The notes below the pieces were generated by a model that saw nothing but the letters and a program-made list of their open reading frames with translations, was not told where the DNA came from and did no database searches. Both the position numbers and the translations under genes were made by a program. This document shows, in pieces, positions 24,700 to 35,000 of a stretch of 64,000 nucleotides of DNA. The first letter of the stretch is position 1; the number at the start of each line of letters is the position of its first letter. Source of the stretch: Bosea sp. AS-1 (GTDB lineage: Bacteria; Pseudomonadota; Alphaproteobacteria; Rhizobiales; Beijerinckiaceae); NCBI RefSeq assembly GCF_002220095.1, contig NZ_CP022372.1, positions 716,501 to 780,500 of the forward strand, given 5' to 3'.

Positions 24700-25132
24700 A
24701 AAGGGTTCCCGGATGAGGCTGGGCGCGGCGCGCGCTTCCGGGATCACGATCCGGGTGCGGCCGCCTCTCTAGTGGCGCGAGAGCTATGCGGTGGAGATGA
24801 CAGCCGCGTGACGGCGCGCGACGGTTCTCGGGCCGTGGCCTCCGCCGCGGCTCGCTCGCGCCGGTCAACGTTTTCGTGAGGTCGCTAAAATGCGCTTGGA
24901 CGATCCGCGGCGAGCCGGCAGGATGATGCTGGATGCCTAGGCGCGGTGGAGCAGGGGGCCGGGGGAACGGCGCGGTGCTCCGGCAAGCATCTTGCATTGG
25001 CGCCTATGGAGCCGGATCGGTGTCTCGGTGGTCCAAAAACGTCTATTTTTGGGCCGCTGTGGCGTGTCGGCATCTTAGCAACGCCTTTCGTTCCATTTAA
25101 GACCAAACGGCGGCAACGGAGCCCCCAGCCAG
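24700..25132. other. Divergent intergenic region between phnC and the RND operon
   Basis: This 433-bp gap holds the promoters of phnC (minus) and the efflux operon (plus). Besides the Pho box it contains GGATC-AC-GATCC (24741-24752). It also has an AT-rich hairpin, CCAAAAA-N6-TTTTTGG (25033-25052), about 80 bp before the membrane-fusion gene, possibly an operator. No open frame here looks coding. Confidence 0.4.
24797..24814 (-). promoter_or_regulatory. Candidate Pho box upstream of phnC
   Basis: On the minus strand CCGTCAC-GCGG-CTGTCAT reproduces the alphaproteobacterial PhoB site of two 7-bp repeats (CTGTCAT) spaced by 4 bp. The promoter-proximal repeat is perfect and the distal one matches 5 of 7. 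It lies 98 bp before the phnC start and fits phosphate-starvation induction of phosphonate uptake. Confidence 0.6.
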
Positions 25133-26215
25133 ATGAAGCGGTTTATTCTCCTTCTCCTCGTCGCCGGCCTGGCAGGCGGCGGGTATTATGGCTACCGGAC
25201 GTATCTGGCCGGCGGCGAAGCCGCGCGCGCCAACGTGAATCCGGCCGTGCGCCCTGCCGTGCCGGTCGAGGTCGCCGCCGTCGAGGTCATGGCGGTCAGC
25301 GAGGAGGTCGAGGCGCTCGGCACGCTTGCCGCGGACGAGTCCGTCGTGATCGCGCCCGAGATTGCCGGCCGCGTCGTCGCGCTCGGCTTCAAAGAAGGCG
25401 AGCCGGTCAAGGCCGGGCAGGCGCTGGTCAATCTCGACACCGCGATCCTCGACGCCGAACTCAAGCAGGCCCAGGCCGATCTGGGTCTGGCGCGCGACAC
25501 TTATGAACGGCTGCGCTCGCTGGTTCAGCGCGGCTCGGGCACGCAGGTCGCGCTCGACGAGGCCGCCGCGAAGCTTGCCTCCAGCGAGGCGCGCGTGCAG
25601 CTCGCCAAGGCCAAGCTCGCGCAGTCGACGATCATGGCGCCGTTCAACGGCGTGGTCGGCCTGCGCTCGGTCGGCGTCGGCGACTATGTCCCGGTCGGCA
25701 AGCAGCTGATCACGCTGACCAACATCGACCCGATCAAGATCGATTTCCGCGTGCCCGAGATCTATCTCAGCCGTCTCAAGGTCGGCCAGCCGGTGCAGAT
25801 GCGGGTCGATGCCGTTCCGGACCGGAAGTTCACCGGCCAGATCTTCGCGATCGACCCGGTGGTCGACGTCAACGGCCGCGCGATCAGGCTGCGCGCCAGC
25901 ATCCCGAATGCCGATCTCGCGCTCAAGCCCGGCCTCTTCGCCCGCCTCGCCATCACCGTCGACCAGCGCCAGAACGCGATCGTGGTGCCGGAGATGGCGG
26001 TGGTGCCGGATGCCGTCGGCAAGATGGTCTACGTCGTCGACAACGGCAAGGCGCGGCGCGTCAGCGTCGAGCTCGGCAAGCGCCTGCCGGGCAAGGTCGA
26101 GATCGTCAGCGGCCTGAAGCCCGACATGCAGATCATCACCGCCGGCCAGATGCGCCTGCGCGATGGCAGCGCCATCGCGATCAAGGACAAGATCGTCCAG
26201 ACGAGCCAGCTCTAG
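25133..26215 (+). CDS. RND efflux membrane-fusion (periplasmic adaptor) protein
   Basis: A 360-residue HlyD/AcrA-type adaptor that links an inner-membrane RND pump to an outer-membrane channel. An N-terminal anchor (FILLLLVAGLAGGGYYGY) is followed by the lipoyl half-motifs (VVIAPEIAGRVVALGFKEGEPVKAG and STIMAPFNGVVGLRSVGVGDYV) around a short alpha-hairpin. The beta-barrel (GQPVQMRVDAVPDRKFTGQI) and membrane-proximal domain follow. It is 11 bp upstream of the RND pump gene. No outer-membrane factor or local regulator is present, so TolC-like and regulatory partners must lie elsewhere. Confidence 0.93.
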   Translation: MKRFILLLLVAGLAGGGYYGYRTYLAGGEAARANVNPAVRPAVPVEVAAVEVMAVSEEVEALGTLAADESVVIAPEIAGRVVALGFKEGEPVKAGQALVNLDTAILDAELKQAQADLGLARDTYERLRSLVQRGSGTQVALDEAAAKLASSEARVQLAKAKLAQSTIMAPFNGVVGLRSVGVGDYVPVGKQLITLTNIDPIKIDFRVPEIYLSRLKVGQPVQMRVDAVPDRKFTGQIFAIDPVVDVNGRAIRLRASIPNADLALKPGLFARLAITVDQRQNAIVVPEMAVVPDAVGKMVYVVDNGKARRVSVELGKRLPGKVEIVSGLKPDMQIITAGQMRLRDGSAIAIKDKIVQTSQL

Positions 26216-26226
26216 GACAGACCCCG

Positions 26227-29200
26227 ATGAGCCTGTTCGAACTCTTCGTCCGCCGGCCCGTCCTCTCGACGGTGCTGAGCTTGCTGGTGATCCTGATCGG
26301 CATCGTCTCCTATGGCCGCCTGACGATCCGCGAATATCCGAACATCGACGAGCCCATCGTCTCGGTCCGTACCGATTATCGCGGCGCCTCGGCCGAGATC
26401 ATCGAGACCCAGGTCACGCAGATCCTGGAGAACTCGATCGCCGGCATCGAAGGCATCGAGATCATCTCCTCGACCAGCCGCCAGGAGCGCAGCTTCATCC
26501 AGGTCCGCTTCCGGCCGGACGTCGACCCGGACGTCGCGGCTTCCGACGTGCGCGACCGTGTGAGCCGCGTGCGCAGCCGCATGCCGGACGAGATTGACGA
26601 GCCGGTCATCGCCAAGGTCGAGGCCGATGCGCAGCCGATCCTTTATCTCTCGCTGACCAGTTCGCGGCACGGGCCGCTCGAGCTCACCGACTTCGCGGAC
26701 CGCTTCATCTCCGATCGCGTCCAGAACGTCACCGGCGTTGCCGAGGTGCGCATCCTCGGCCAGCGGCAATACGCCATGCGCATCTGGCTCGATCGTGCCC
26801 GGATGTCCGCCTACAACATCAGCGTGCAGGAGGTGGAGGCCGCGGTCCGGGCGCAGAACATCGAGATCCCGTCGGGCCGTATCGAGAGCAACGATCGCGA
26901 ATTCACCGTGCTCTCGCAGACCGGCATGACCGCGCCGGCGGAGTTCCGCGAGATCGTCGTCAAGGACGCCAACGGCTTCCCGATCAAGCTGAAGGACATC
27001 GCCAAGGTCGAGCTCGGCGCGCGCGAAGAGCGCAACGCCGCCTGGTTCGGGGGCACGCCCTCGGTGACGATCGGCATCGTCAAGCAGGCGACGGCCAATC
27101 CGCTCGACGTCTCGGCCGGCATCGAGGAGGCTCTGCCCGGCATCATCGAGGACCTGCCCCAGGGCATGTCGATCGCCAAATCCTACGACACCTCGGTCTT
27201 CATCGATCGCTCGATCAAGGCGGTCTACCAGACGATCCTCGAGGCGATCGTGCTGGTCGTGCTGATCATCTTCGTCTTCCTGCGCTCGTTGCGCGCGACG
27301 CTGATCCCGCTGGTGACGATCCCGGTCTCGCTGATCGGCTCCTTCGCTCTGATGTATGCGCTCGGCTTCACGGTGAACACGCTGACGCTGCTCTCGATGG
27401 TGCTCGCCATCGGCCTCGTCGTCGACGACGCCATCGTGGTGCTGGAGAACGTGCACCGCCATATCGAGGACGGCATGCAGCCGACCAAGGCGGCGATCCG
27501 CGGCATCAACGAGATCGCTTTCGCCGTCGTCGCGATGACGCTGACGCTGGTCGCGGTCTATGCGCCGATGGCCTTCTCGACCGGCCGCACTGGCAAGCTC
27601 TTCATCGAGTTCGCGCTGACGCTCGCCGGCGCAGTCTTGGTCTCGGGCTTCGTCGCGCTGACGCTGACGCCGATGATGTGTGCCAAGCTGCTGCGCCACC
27701 ATGATTCGCATAGCTGGCTGTTCAACGTGCTGGAGCGCGGCTTCGACGCGCTCTCGCGCGGCTACAAGGCCTCTCTGCGCTTCGCTCTGAGCGTGCGTCC
27801 GCTCATCGTCCTGCTCGCGATCGGTGTCGCCGGCAGCGGCTATTACTTCTTCACCCATCTGCGCTCCGAGCTGGCGCCGGTTGAGGATCGCGGCACGATC
27901 ACGGCCGTCGGCGTGGCGCCGGAGGGCGCGACGCTGTCCTTCACCGCCGACTATGCCCGGCAGGTCGAGAACTACTTCAAGAACATCCAGGAGGTCGAAA
28001 CCTACCTCGTCATCGTCGGCTTCCCCGACGTGACGCGCGCGATCGGCTTCGCCCGCCTCAAGCCCTGGGAGCAGCGCGAGCGCAAGCAGCAGGACATCGT
28101 CGCCGAGATCAACAAGGGGCTGTCGCAAATCCCCGGCATCCGCATGTTCGCGACCAACCCGCCCTCGCTCGGGCAGGGCAATGCCAACAGCAAGCCGGTC
28201 GAGTTCGTGCTGCGCTCCTCGGAGCCCTATGCGCAGATCAAGGGCTATGTCGACCGCCTGATGGCCGAGGTCGCCAATTCGCCGGCCCTGACCAATGTCG
28301 AGACCAACCTCATTCTCGATAAGCCGCAGATCAAGGTCTCGATCGACCGGCAGCGCGCCGCCGATCTCGGCGTCGGCGTCGACATCGTCGGCCGCACCAT
28401 GGAGACACTGCTCGGCGGCCGGCAGGTGACGCGCTTCAATATGAACAGCAAGCAGTACGACGTCGTGCTGCAGGTCGAGGGCACGGAGCGCAACACCCCG
28501 CAGGCGCTGCAGTCGATCTACCTGATGGGGCGCGGCGGCGCGGTGGTGCAGCTCTCCAGCCTGGTCAAGATCGAGGAGAACGTCGCGCCGAAGGAGCTGG
28601 TGCGCTTCAACCAGCTGCGCTCGGCGACGATCACCGCGATCCCGGCCCCGGGCTATTCGCTCGGCGACGCGCTCAAGGTGCTGGAGGACGGTGCGGCGCG
28701 TGTGCTGCCCTCCTCGGTGCAGGTCGACTATTCCGGCCAGAGCCGCGAGTTCAAGCAGTCGGGCGCGAGCATCTTCATCGTCTTCCTGCTGGCGCTGGGC
28801 TTCATCTACCTGGTGCTGGCGGCGCAGTTCGAGAGCTTCGTCGATCCGGTGGTGATCATGGTCTCGGTGCCGCTCTCGCTGACGGGTGCGCTGGCGGCGC
28901 TATATTTCTCCGGCGGCACGATGAACGTCTACAGCCAGATCGGCCTGATCACGCTGGTGGGCCTCATCACCAAGCACGGCATCCTGATCCTGGAGTTCAC
29001 CAATCAGCTGCGTGAGGAGGGCAAGGAGATGATCGACGCCCTCGTCGAGGCGGCGGAGCTGCGCCTGCGGCCGATCCTGATGACGACCGGCGCGATGGTG
29101 CTCGGCGCCGTACCCCTCGCCATCGCCCATGGCGCTGGCGCCGAGAGCCGCTCGCAGATCGGCTGGGTCATCGTCGGCGGCATGACCTTCGGCACGCTGC

Positions 29201-29316
29201 TCACGCTCTTCGTGGTGCCGGTCGCCTACAGCTATCTGGCGCGCAAGGTCCATGGCTCGCGCCATGGCGCGCATGAGGAGGCGCCACACGGCGCGCATCC
29301 GCAGCCGGCGGAATAA
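26227..29316 (+). CDS. RND efflux transporter, HAE-1 type permease subunit
   Basis: A 1029-residue AcrB-like proton-driven exporter. It opens with LFELFVRRPVLSTVLSLLVIL and has the usual 12 membrane segments with two large periplasmic loops. The proton-relay residues are intact: the Asp pair in TM4 (GLVVDDAIVVLENVHRHIE) and Lys in TM10 (VGLITKHGILILEF). RPDVDPDVAASDVRDRV is the porter-domain signature. The substrate cannot be told; this pump type exports hydrophobic drugs, detergents or dyes. It shares a transcript with the adaptor gene. Confidence 0.95.
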   Translation: MSLFELFVRRPVLSTVLSLLVILIGIVSYGRLTIREYPNIDEPIVSVRTDYRGASAEIIETQVTQILENSIAGIEGIEIISSTSRQERSFIQVRFRPDVDPDVAASDVRDRVSRVRSRMPDEIDEPVIAKVEADAQPILYLSLTSSRHGPLELTDFADRFISDRVQNVTGVAEVRILGQRQYAMRIWLDRARMSAYNISVQEVEAAVRAQNIEIPSGRIESNDREFTVLSQTGMTAPAEFREIVVKDANGFPIKLKDIAKVELGAREERNAAWFGGTPSVTIGIVKQATANPLDVSAGIEEALPGIIEDLPQGMSIAKSYDTSVFIDRSIKAVYQTILEAIVLVVLIIFVFLRSLRATLIPLVTIPVSLIGSFALMYALGFTVNTLTLLSMVLAIGLVVDDAIVVLENVHRHIEDGMQPTKAAIRGINEIAFAVVAMTLTLVAVYAPMAFSTGRTGKLFIEFALTLAGAVLVSGFVALTLTPMMCAKLLRHHDSHSWLFNVLERGFDALSRGYKASLRFALSVRPLIVLLAIGVAGSGYYFFTHLRSELAPVEDRGTITAVGVAPEGATLSFTADYARQVENYFKNIQEVETYLVIVGFPDVTRAIGFARLKPWEQRERKQQDIVAEINKGLSQIPGIRMFATNPPSLGQGNANSKPVEFVLRSSEPYAQIKGYVDRLMAEVANSPALTNVETNLILDKPQIKVSIDRQRAADLGVGVDIVGRTMETLLGGRQVTRFNMNSKQYDVVLQVEGTERNTPQALQSIYLMGRGGAVVQLSSLVKIEENVAPKELVRFNQLRSATITAIPAPGYSLGDALKVLEDGAARVLPSSVQVDYSGQSREFKQSGASIFIVFLLALGFIYLVLAAQFESFVDPVVIMVSVPLSLTGALAALYFSGGTMNVYSQIGLITLVGLITKHGILILEFTNQLREEGKEMIDALVEAAELRLRPILMTTGAMVLGAVPLAIAHGAGAESRSQIGWVIVGGMTFGTLLTLFVVPVAYSYLARKVHGSRHGAHEEAPHGAHPQPAE

Positions 29317-29664
29317 GGCTCGGCCTCTTCTTCCCTTCTAGGGAAGGAGAGGCGAGGCAAACTTATCCCGTGGCTTCGGCCCGGACTTATTCTCCGTGTG
29401 TCCCATCCGACAGAGGGGGCTTCGCGAGGCATCGTGGGCCGGTTGGGATTGCGGGCTTCGTGTCCCGAGCCGTTGCGGGCTCGTCAGGCACGGAGGTGTC
29501 GACTTCGTCCGGGCCCAACAGGCAGGCCCGCTCCTTCGCCGGAACCCAGAACGAAGCGGAACCCCAGATACCCGTGCGCGGAGCCGAACGGCGCGAGGTC
29601 GTCGCTGTTCGAAACTTCGACATCGACTCGACATCGGCACGCAGCCGTCGACTGCGAACGCCGC

Positions 29665-29712
29665 GGCATCGGACCGAAAAGTGGAATCCACTTTTCGGAG
29701 AAATCCGATGCC
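29665..29712. repeat. REP-like palindromic element
   Basis: A 48-bp imperfect palindrome. Outer arms are GGCATCGGA/TCCGATGCC and inner arms CCGAAAAGTGG/CCACTTTTCGG around AAT, with an AGAAA bulge on one side. The outer arms and the GAAATCCGATG side recur as a shortened copy at 58153-58172. It resembles a dispersed extragenic repeat. Confidence 0.65.
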
Positions 29713-29721
29713 ATCCTAGAA

Positions 29722-29762
29722 CAGATCATCGTTCTCGCGTCCGAAGGACGCGCGATGATCTG
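29722..29762. repeat. Second palindrome adjoining the REP-like element
   Basis: CAGATCATCG/CGATGATCTG form the outer stem and CGCGTCC/GGACGCG the inner stem around GAA, with a TTCT bulge on one arm. It lies 9 bp from the preceding palindrome, so the pair is arranged like a BIME. Confidence 0.6.
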
Positions 29763-29796
29763 GGCCCCGTGCATCCCCTCGGATGTGAACAGCCCG

Positions 29797-29825
29797 AAAA
29801 CCCCGCAGGCCAAGCCTGGACGGGG
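29797..29825 (-). terminator. Rho-independent terminator of pbpC
   Basis: On the minus strand CCCCG (29825-29821) pairs with CGGGG (29805-29801), and an inner CAGGC/GCCTG pair extends the stem. TTTT (29800-29797) follows directly. It lies 26 bp past the pbpC stop. Confidence 0.75.
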
Positions 29826-29850
29826 CTTTCGGCGCGTCGCGTGTCTTCGG

Positions 29851-32004
29851 CTATTGCAACCTGACCGAGACACTCTCGCTGGCGCCGGTGCCATCGACCA
29901 CGGAGATGCGCATGAAGCCCTTGCCCGGCGGCTGCCAGGCGGCCTCGCGCCGGCGCAGCGGGCCGGTTACCGGCGCGCCGTCGACCAGCCAGGTGAAGGG
30001 GGGTGAGCCGCCCGCCGCCTTCAGATTGAGCTGGCCCTGGCCGTCGAGGCTGTCGGCCGCAAGGTCGATGCGGGCGCCGTCGGGCGGGAAGGCGAGCTTG
30101 AGGGCGGGCGTCGCGATGGCGGCGACCGTCTTGGGCACGTCCTGCCGCAGATGCCGCAATGGCGGGGGCAGGTGGTTGGTGCTCGCCACGATCGCGTCGG
30201 CCGGCTGCGGGAAGGGGCGGGGATCGATGCCGAGCCGGGCGAAGGCGTCGAACAGGATGGGCGCGGCGACGGCGCGCCCGACGAGGCCGGGAACGGCACC
30301 GTTATCGGCCCGGCCGACCCAGACGCCGATGGTGTGCTTGCGGTCGAAGCCGACCGCCCAGGCATCGCGATAGCCATAGGACGTGCCGGTCTTGTAGGCG
30401 ATGCGGCCCGGTACGGCATTGAGCGGCGGCGGGGCGCCGAGCAGCGTATCGGTGACGTACCAGGCGGCGACCGACTCGACGAGATGGATCGGCGGCATAT
30501 CGCCGGCCGGTGCCTCTTCGCGGAAGCGCAGCGGAAGCATCTCGCCGCCGCGCGCCAGCCCGACATAGGCGCGGGTCAGATCCTGCAAGGTGATGCCGAG
30601 CCCGCCGAGGCCGACTGCGAGGCCGGGCGCGCCGCCCTCCTTGGGCATGGCGATGCTGACGCCGGCATCGCGCAGCCGCGAGAGGAAGCGTTGCGGCCCG
30701 AGTGCCGACAGCAGCTCCACCGCCGGCACGTTGAGCGAGAGCTGCAGTGCCTTGCGGGCGCTGACCATGCCCTGGAAGGTCATGTCGAAATTTTCCGGCA
30801 CATAGGCGCCGTAGCGGGCCGGCCGGTCCTCCAGCATCGTCTCGGGATGGGCGATGCCGTTGTCGAAGGCGAGTGCGTAGATGAAGGGCTTCAGCGCCGA
30901 GCCCGGCGAGCGCAGGGCGCGCGTCAGATCGAGCGAGCCGGCGCGCTCGGCGGCGAAGTAGTCGACGCCGCCGACCGAGGCACGGACCGTTCCGGTCTCG
31001 TTGTCGACGGCGAGGATCGCGATCGAAACCTGGGGCGCGAGGCCGAGGCTGCGCTCGCGGGCGAGGCCTTCCAGGCTTTTCTGCAGGCGCGCATCGAGGC
31101 TGAGCCGATGCACGCGCTGTTCCGGGGCCTCCGCCACGACCTGTTCCGCGACGTGCGGGCTGAGGTTCGGGAAGGGGCGGCGCTCGGTCGGAATCTCCTC
31201 CTCGCGCGCGGCGGCTACCTCGCTGGCGGTCGCGATCCCGGCCCGCTCGACGCGGGCGAGCACGCGGGCGCGGGCCTTTCGCGCCGCTTCCGCGAAGCGG
31301 TCGGGCCGGCGCGTCTCGGGCGATTGCGGTAGCGCGACGAGCAGGGCGGCCTCGGCGGTGGAGAGCCGCTTCGGCTCCTTGCCGAAATAGGCGAAGCTCG
31401 CGGCGCGCACGCCTTCGAGATTGCCGCCGAAGGGGGCGAGGTTGAGATAGAGATCGAGGATCTCATTCTTGCCGAAGCGCCGCTCCAGATCGACGGCGCG
31501 CACCGCCTGCCGGAGCTTGGCGGTGAACGTGCGTTCGTCGCGGGGCTCGAGCAGGCGGGCGACCTGCATGGTCAAGGTCGAGCCACCCGAGACGACGCGG
31601 CCATGCCGCAGCATCTGGCCAGCAGCGCGCAGCATCCCGAGCGGATCGATGCCAGAATGCGCGTCGAAGCGCTTGTCCTCATAGGCCTTGAGCATTGCGA
31701 GGTAGCGCGGGTCGACATCGTCGTTGGTGACGGGGAGCTTCCAGCGACCGTCCGTGGTGAGGAAGGGGCGCAGCAGCTTGCCTTCACGGTCGAGCACCAC
31801 GGTCGAGCGATCGCTGGCCGCCGAGAGATCGAGCGGCGGCAGGGACCGGACGTAGAGGGCAAGGGCCGCGGTACCGGCAAGGGCAGCGGCGGCGAAAGCG
31901 CCGGCCGCGATCTTCAATTTGCGAAAGCGTCGCGATGCCCTCTCCCCGGACGGGAGAGGGCGGTCTGTTTCGCTTCCGGTTTCGGGCTGCGTGTTCACGG
32001 GCAT
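29851..32004 (-). CDS. pbpC: Penicillin-binding protein 1C
   Basis: A 717-residue bifunctional peptidoglycan synthase anchored by one N-terminal membrane segment (about 31-52). The GT51 domain has the catalytic Glu109 in AYEDKRFDAHSGIDP and GGSTLTMQVARLLEPR. The transpeptidase domain has the nucleophile Ser369 in SPGSALKPF (S-x-x-K), the SLN motif and KTGTSYGYRDAWAVGF. A C-terminal BiPBP_C-type domain follows (about 630-717). The ATG at 32004 overlaps the yfhM stop as TGATG; pbpC and an alpha-2-macroglobulin gene are paired like this in many Gram-negatives. Confidence 0.95.
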   Translation of the reverse strand: MPVNTQPETGSETDRPLPSGERASRRFRKLKIAAGAFAAAALAGTAALALYVRSLPPLDLSAASDRSTVVLDREGKLLRPFLTTDGRWKLPVTNDDVDPRYLAMLKAYEDKRFDAHSGIDPLGMLRAAGQMLRHGRVVSGGSTLTMQVARLLEPRDERTFTAKLRQAVRAVDLERRFGKNEILDLYLNLAPFGGNLEGVRAASFAYFGKEPKRLSTAEAALLVALPQSPETRRPDRFAEAARKARARVLARVERAGIATASEVAAAREEEIPTERRPFPNLSPHVAEQVVAEAPEQRVHRLSLDARLQKSLEGLARERSLGLAPQVSIAILAVDNETGTVRASVGGVDYFAAERAGSLDLTRALRSPGSALKPFIYALAFDNGIAHPETMLEDRPARYGAYVPENFDMTFQGMVSARKALQLSLNVPAVELLSALGPQRFLSRLRDAGVSIAMPKEGGAPGLAVGLGGLGITLQDLTRAYVGLARGGEMLPLRFREEAPAGDMPPIHLVESVAAWYVTDTLLGAPPPLNAVPGRIAYKTGTSYGYRDAWAVGFDRKHTIGVWVGRADNGAVPGLVGRAVAAPILFDAFARLGIDPRPFPQPADAIVASTNHLPPPLRHLRQDVPKTVAAIATPALKLAFPPDGARIDLAADSLDGQGQLNLKAAGGSPPFTWLVDGAPVTGPLRRREAAWQPPGKGFMRISVVDGTGASESVSVRLQ

Positions 32005-35000
32005 CACCGCGCCGCGCTGATCTCCACCGCGCCGAAGCCGGTGCGGCCGAAGCGGTCGGGGCGGTACATGTCCTCGATCACGGCGGCCGGCGCGACATAG
32101 CGGCCGGGCGAGACGGCCCGGGCGATATAGGCGACGGTGTAGGCGAGCTTGTCGTTCTTCGAGCCAGAACGCTCGAAGGCCGCGACGAAGCGGTCGTCGC
32201 GCGCCTCGGTATGCACGGCTGCGACCTCCTGCTTCAGCCAGTCGAGGCCGGCGGTCGAGGCGCCCTCGGTCAGGTTGGCGTTCTCGATCTCCAGCCCGGC
32301 GGGCACCGGATCGACCAGCAGCAGTCGGCCGAAGCGCGGCGCGCCTTCCGACACGGTGAGCGTGACGACATAGCGCTCGTTCTGGCGCAGGCGCGCGGGA
32401 TCGGCCCGCTCGCCCTTCATCGTGTAGATGACCCGTTCCAGGCCAAAACCCTGGTTCAGGGCCGGCTCCGGCGTTGTGGGAATGCCGGCAACGGTGATGA
32501 CCGCCTGGGCATTGGCCGCGCCGGGATTGGCGATGGTCAGCGGCTTGGCGTCCAGCGCCTCGGCCGAGACGGTGCGGTAGAAGGCACCCTTGCGGGCCGT
32601 GCCATCGACGGTGAGCGACATGCCTTCGGCTTCCTTCGACATCGCCTGCGCCGCCAGCACCATCCACATCTGCTCCTGTGTCGAGGTGTAGCTATAGCGG
32701 GCGCTGTTGCGGGTCGCGTCGAGGATCGAGACGGCGCGGCTGACATCGGCGCGCTCGCCATTCGACTCCGCGATCAGCGCGAGCACGCCGGCGCCGTCGC
32801 GCAGACGCGAGCCGTAATCGGGGCGCGAGAGCCCGTCGTCGCTCGCCTGTTGGAGCAGGCCGAGCGCGCTGCCGAAGGCGGTGCGGCCGCGGGTGCGGTC
32901 GCCCAGCGCCGAAAGTGCCGCGCCGATCTGGGCGCGGGCGAGCGGGGTGGCGAAGTCGCCGAGCTTGTTGTCGGCGAGATAGCGCAGATCACCCATCACC
33001 GGCCGGCCGTTGCGGGCAAGCACATAGAGCGCATAGGCGATGCCGGCGGCCTCCTCCTTGTTGATGTCGCCGGTGTTGACGACCTGGTTGCGCAGGCGGT
33101 CCAGCGCCATGTTGAAGGCGACCTGCGGCACGTCGAACTTGCGCTCGCGCGCCCGCGTCAGGAAGTCGGTGACGAAGGCGTCGAGCCAGAGATCCTCGCC
33201 GCCGACGCTCCACAGGCCGAAGGAGCCGTTGCCGCCCTGGCGGGCGAGTACGCGCTCGATCGCCTTCTGCACGCGCTCATCGGCATTGTCGTCGAGCGCG
33301 AGGTTCTCCATCGAGGCGAGCTGGTTGACCGCGAGCAGCGGCAGGGCGCGCGAGACGGTCTGCTCGGTGCAGCCATAGGGATAGCGGTCGAGCGCCTTGA
33401 GCAGGGCCGGCACGTCGAGCGAGCCGAAGGGCGAGACCGAGACCGAGACCTGTCCCGAGCCCGGCACCAGATCGGCCGTGAGATCGGAGGAGACGGTGAT
33501 CGAGCCGCCATTGCCGGGAATGGCCCTGACGATGCGGCGTGCGAGCGTCGCGGCCGAGGGCTGCACCTTGACGGCGAGGTTCTGCACCGTGCCGATGCCG
33601 TTCGGCCCGGAGACGCGCACGTCGAATTCGGCGCGGCCGAGGCCGGCGGCGGTGACGGGGATCGTCATCTGCGTCTTGGCGCCGGCTGCGAGCTGCACCG
33701 TGCGATGCGTCGCATCGGCAGCGACGAGGACCGGGCCCTTCACGTCGAGATCGACGGTATAGGCGCCGGCCGGCCCCTCGACATTGTCGACCTGGAGATG
33801 GAAGCGCGACTGGTCGCCGATGGCGAGGAAGCGCGGCAGCGTCGCCTGCGCCACGATCTGGTCGCGCACGATCACGTCGGCACTGGCCTGGCCGGTGCGG
33901 CCGGCCGACCAGGCGACGCCCATGACGCGCACCGTGCCGTTGAACGCCGGCAGATCGAAATCGATCTTCGCCGTGCCGTCGGCCCCGACCTTGACCACGC
34001 CGGAATAGCGGGCAAGCGGCTCCTGCGTCGGCTTCTCGCCGTCCATCTGCGGCGCGGCGTCGCCACCGCTGCGGATTGTGCCGCGGGTGCCCTGCATGCC
34101 GTCGATCAGGTAGCCGTAGAGATCGCGCAGGTCGTGGCCGAGCTGGCGCTGGCCGAAGAAGAACTTGCTGGGGTCGGGGCTCTCGTAGCGGGTGAGGTTG
34201 AGGATGCCGACATCGACGGCCGCGACCGTGACGAAGGCCTTGTCGCCTGCCTTCAGACCGGCGAGCTTGACGGGCAGCGAAAGCGTCGAGAGGGGGCGCA
34301 CCAGCTTGGGTGCGCCGAGATCGACGGCGAGGGTGCGCTCGTCCTTGCCGATCTGGAACCAGGCGAGGCCGATGGCACGGCCGGGCAGGCGCTTGGCGGC
34401 GGTGTCCATCGGGCGATGGGCGAGGACGACGAGATAGGCGCTCGCGCCCCATTCCGATTTCACGGGGATACTGGCGGTGGTGCCGCCCTCGGCGATGTCG
34501 ATGGTGCGGATATCGGCGAGCTTGTCGCTGATGACCGCGAGCGTCGCCTTGCCGGAGAAGCGCGGCGAGAGGCGGAGCTGCAGGTTCTCGCCATTGGCGT
34601 AGGAGGCCTTGTCGAGCGCGACGTCGAGCACGTCCGGCGTATCGGCCGTCTTGTCGCTCTCATAGCCGACGCTGAAGGAGACTGCGGTCGCGGCTTCCTC
34701 GGCGCCGTCGGAGGTCACGTCGAGGCGGTAATTGCCCCACTGGACCGGCGCCGCGATCTTGGCCGGCTCCGTCGCGGAGACCGCGACCTCTCCGTCCGAG
34801 ACGCGCCGCGTGGTGGTGACGCCCTCATAGTTCCAGCGGCCGTCCTTGAAGAACCACTGGTAGTTGCGGCGCACCTTCGAGAGCACCCATTTCACGTTCG
34901 GCCGCGCGATGCGCTTGCCGTCACCGGTCGCCATGATGACGTCGAAGGTCGCGGTCTGGTTGTTGCCGAGCTCGCCGTCCTTGAAGGTCTGCTTGACGCC

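Larger units (their letters stand above)
29317..29850. other. Non-coding region between the RND and pbpC genes, with repeats
   Basis: A 534-bp gap between convergent genes. It starts with the dyad TTCCCTTCTAGGGAA (29331-29345), a weak terminator-like hairpin for the RND operon, and ends with the pbpC terminator. Two palindromic repeats occupy 29665-29762. In between, a minus-strand frame contains LAPFGSAHGYLGFRFVLGSG, which could be a decayed gene end, but no full gene is supported. Confidence 0.5.

Noticed and set aside
26212..28128. A 638-codon open frame antisense to the RND pump gene
   Set aside because: It has the Asp/Arg/His-rich composition of a reverse frame in GC-rich DNA and no recognisable domain, while the opposite strand encodes a complete AcrB-like protein.
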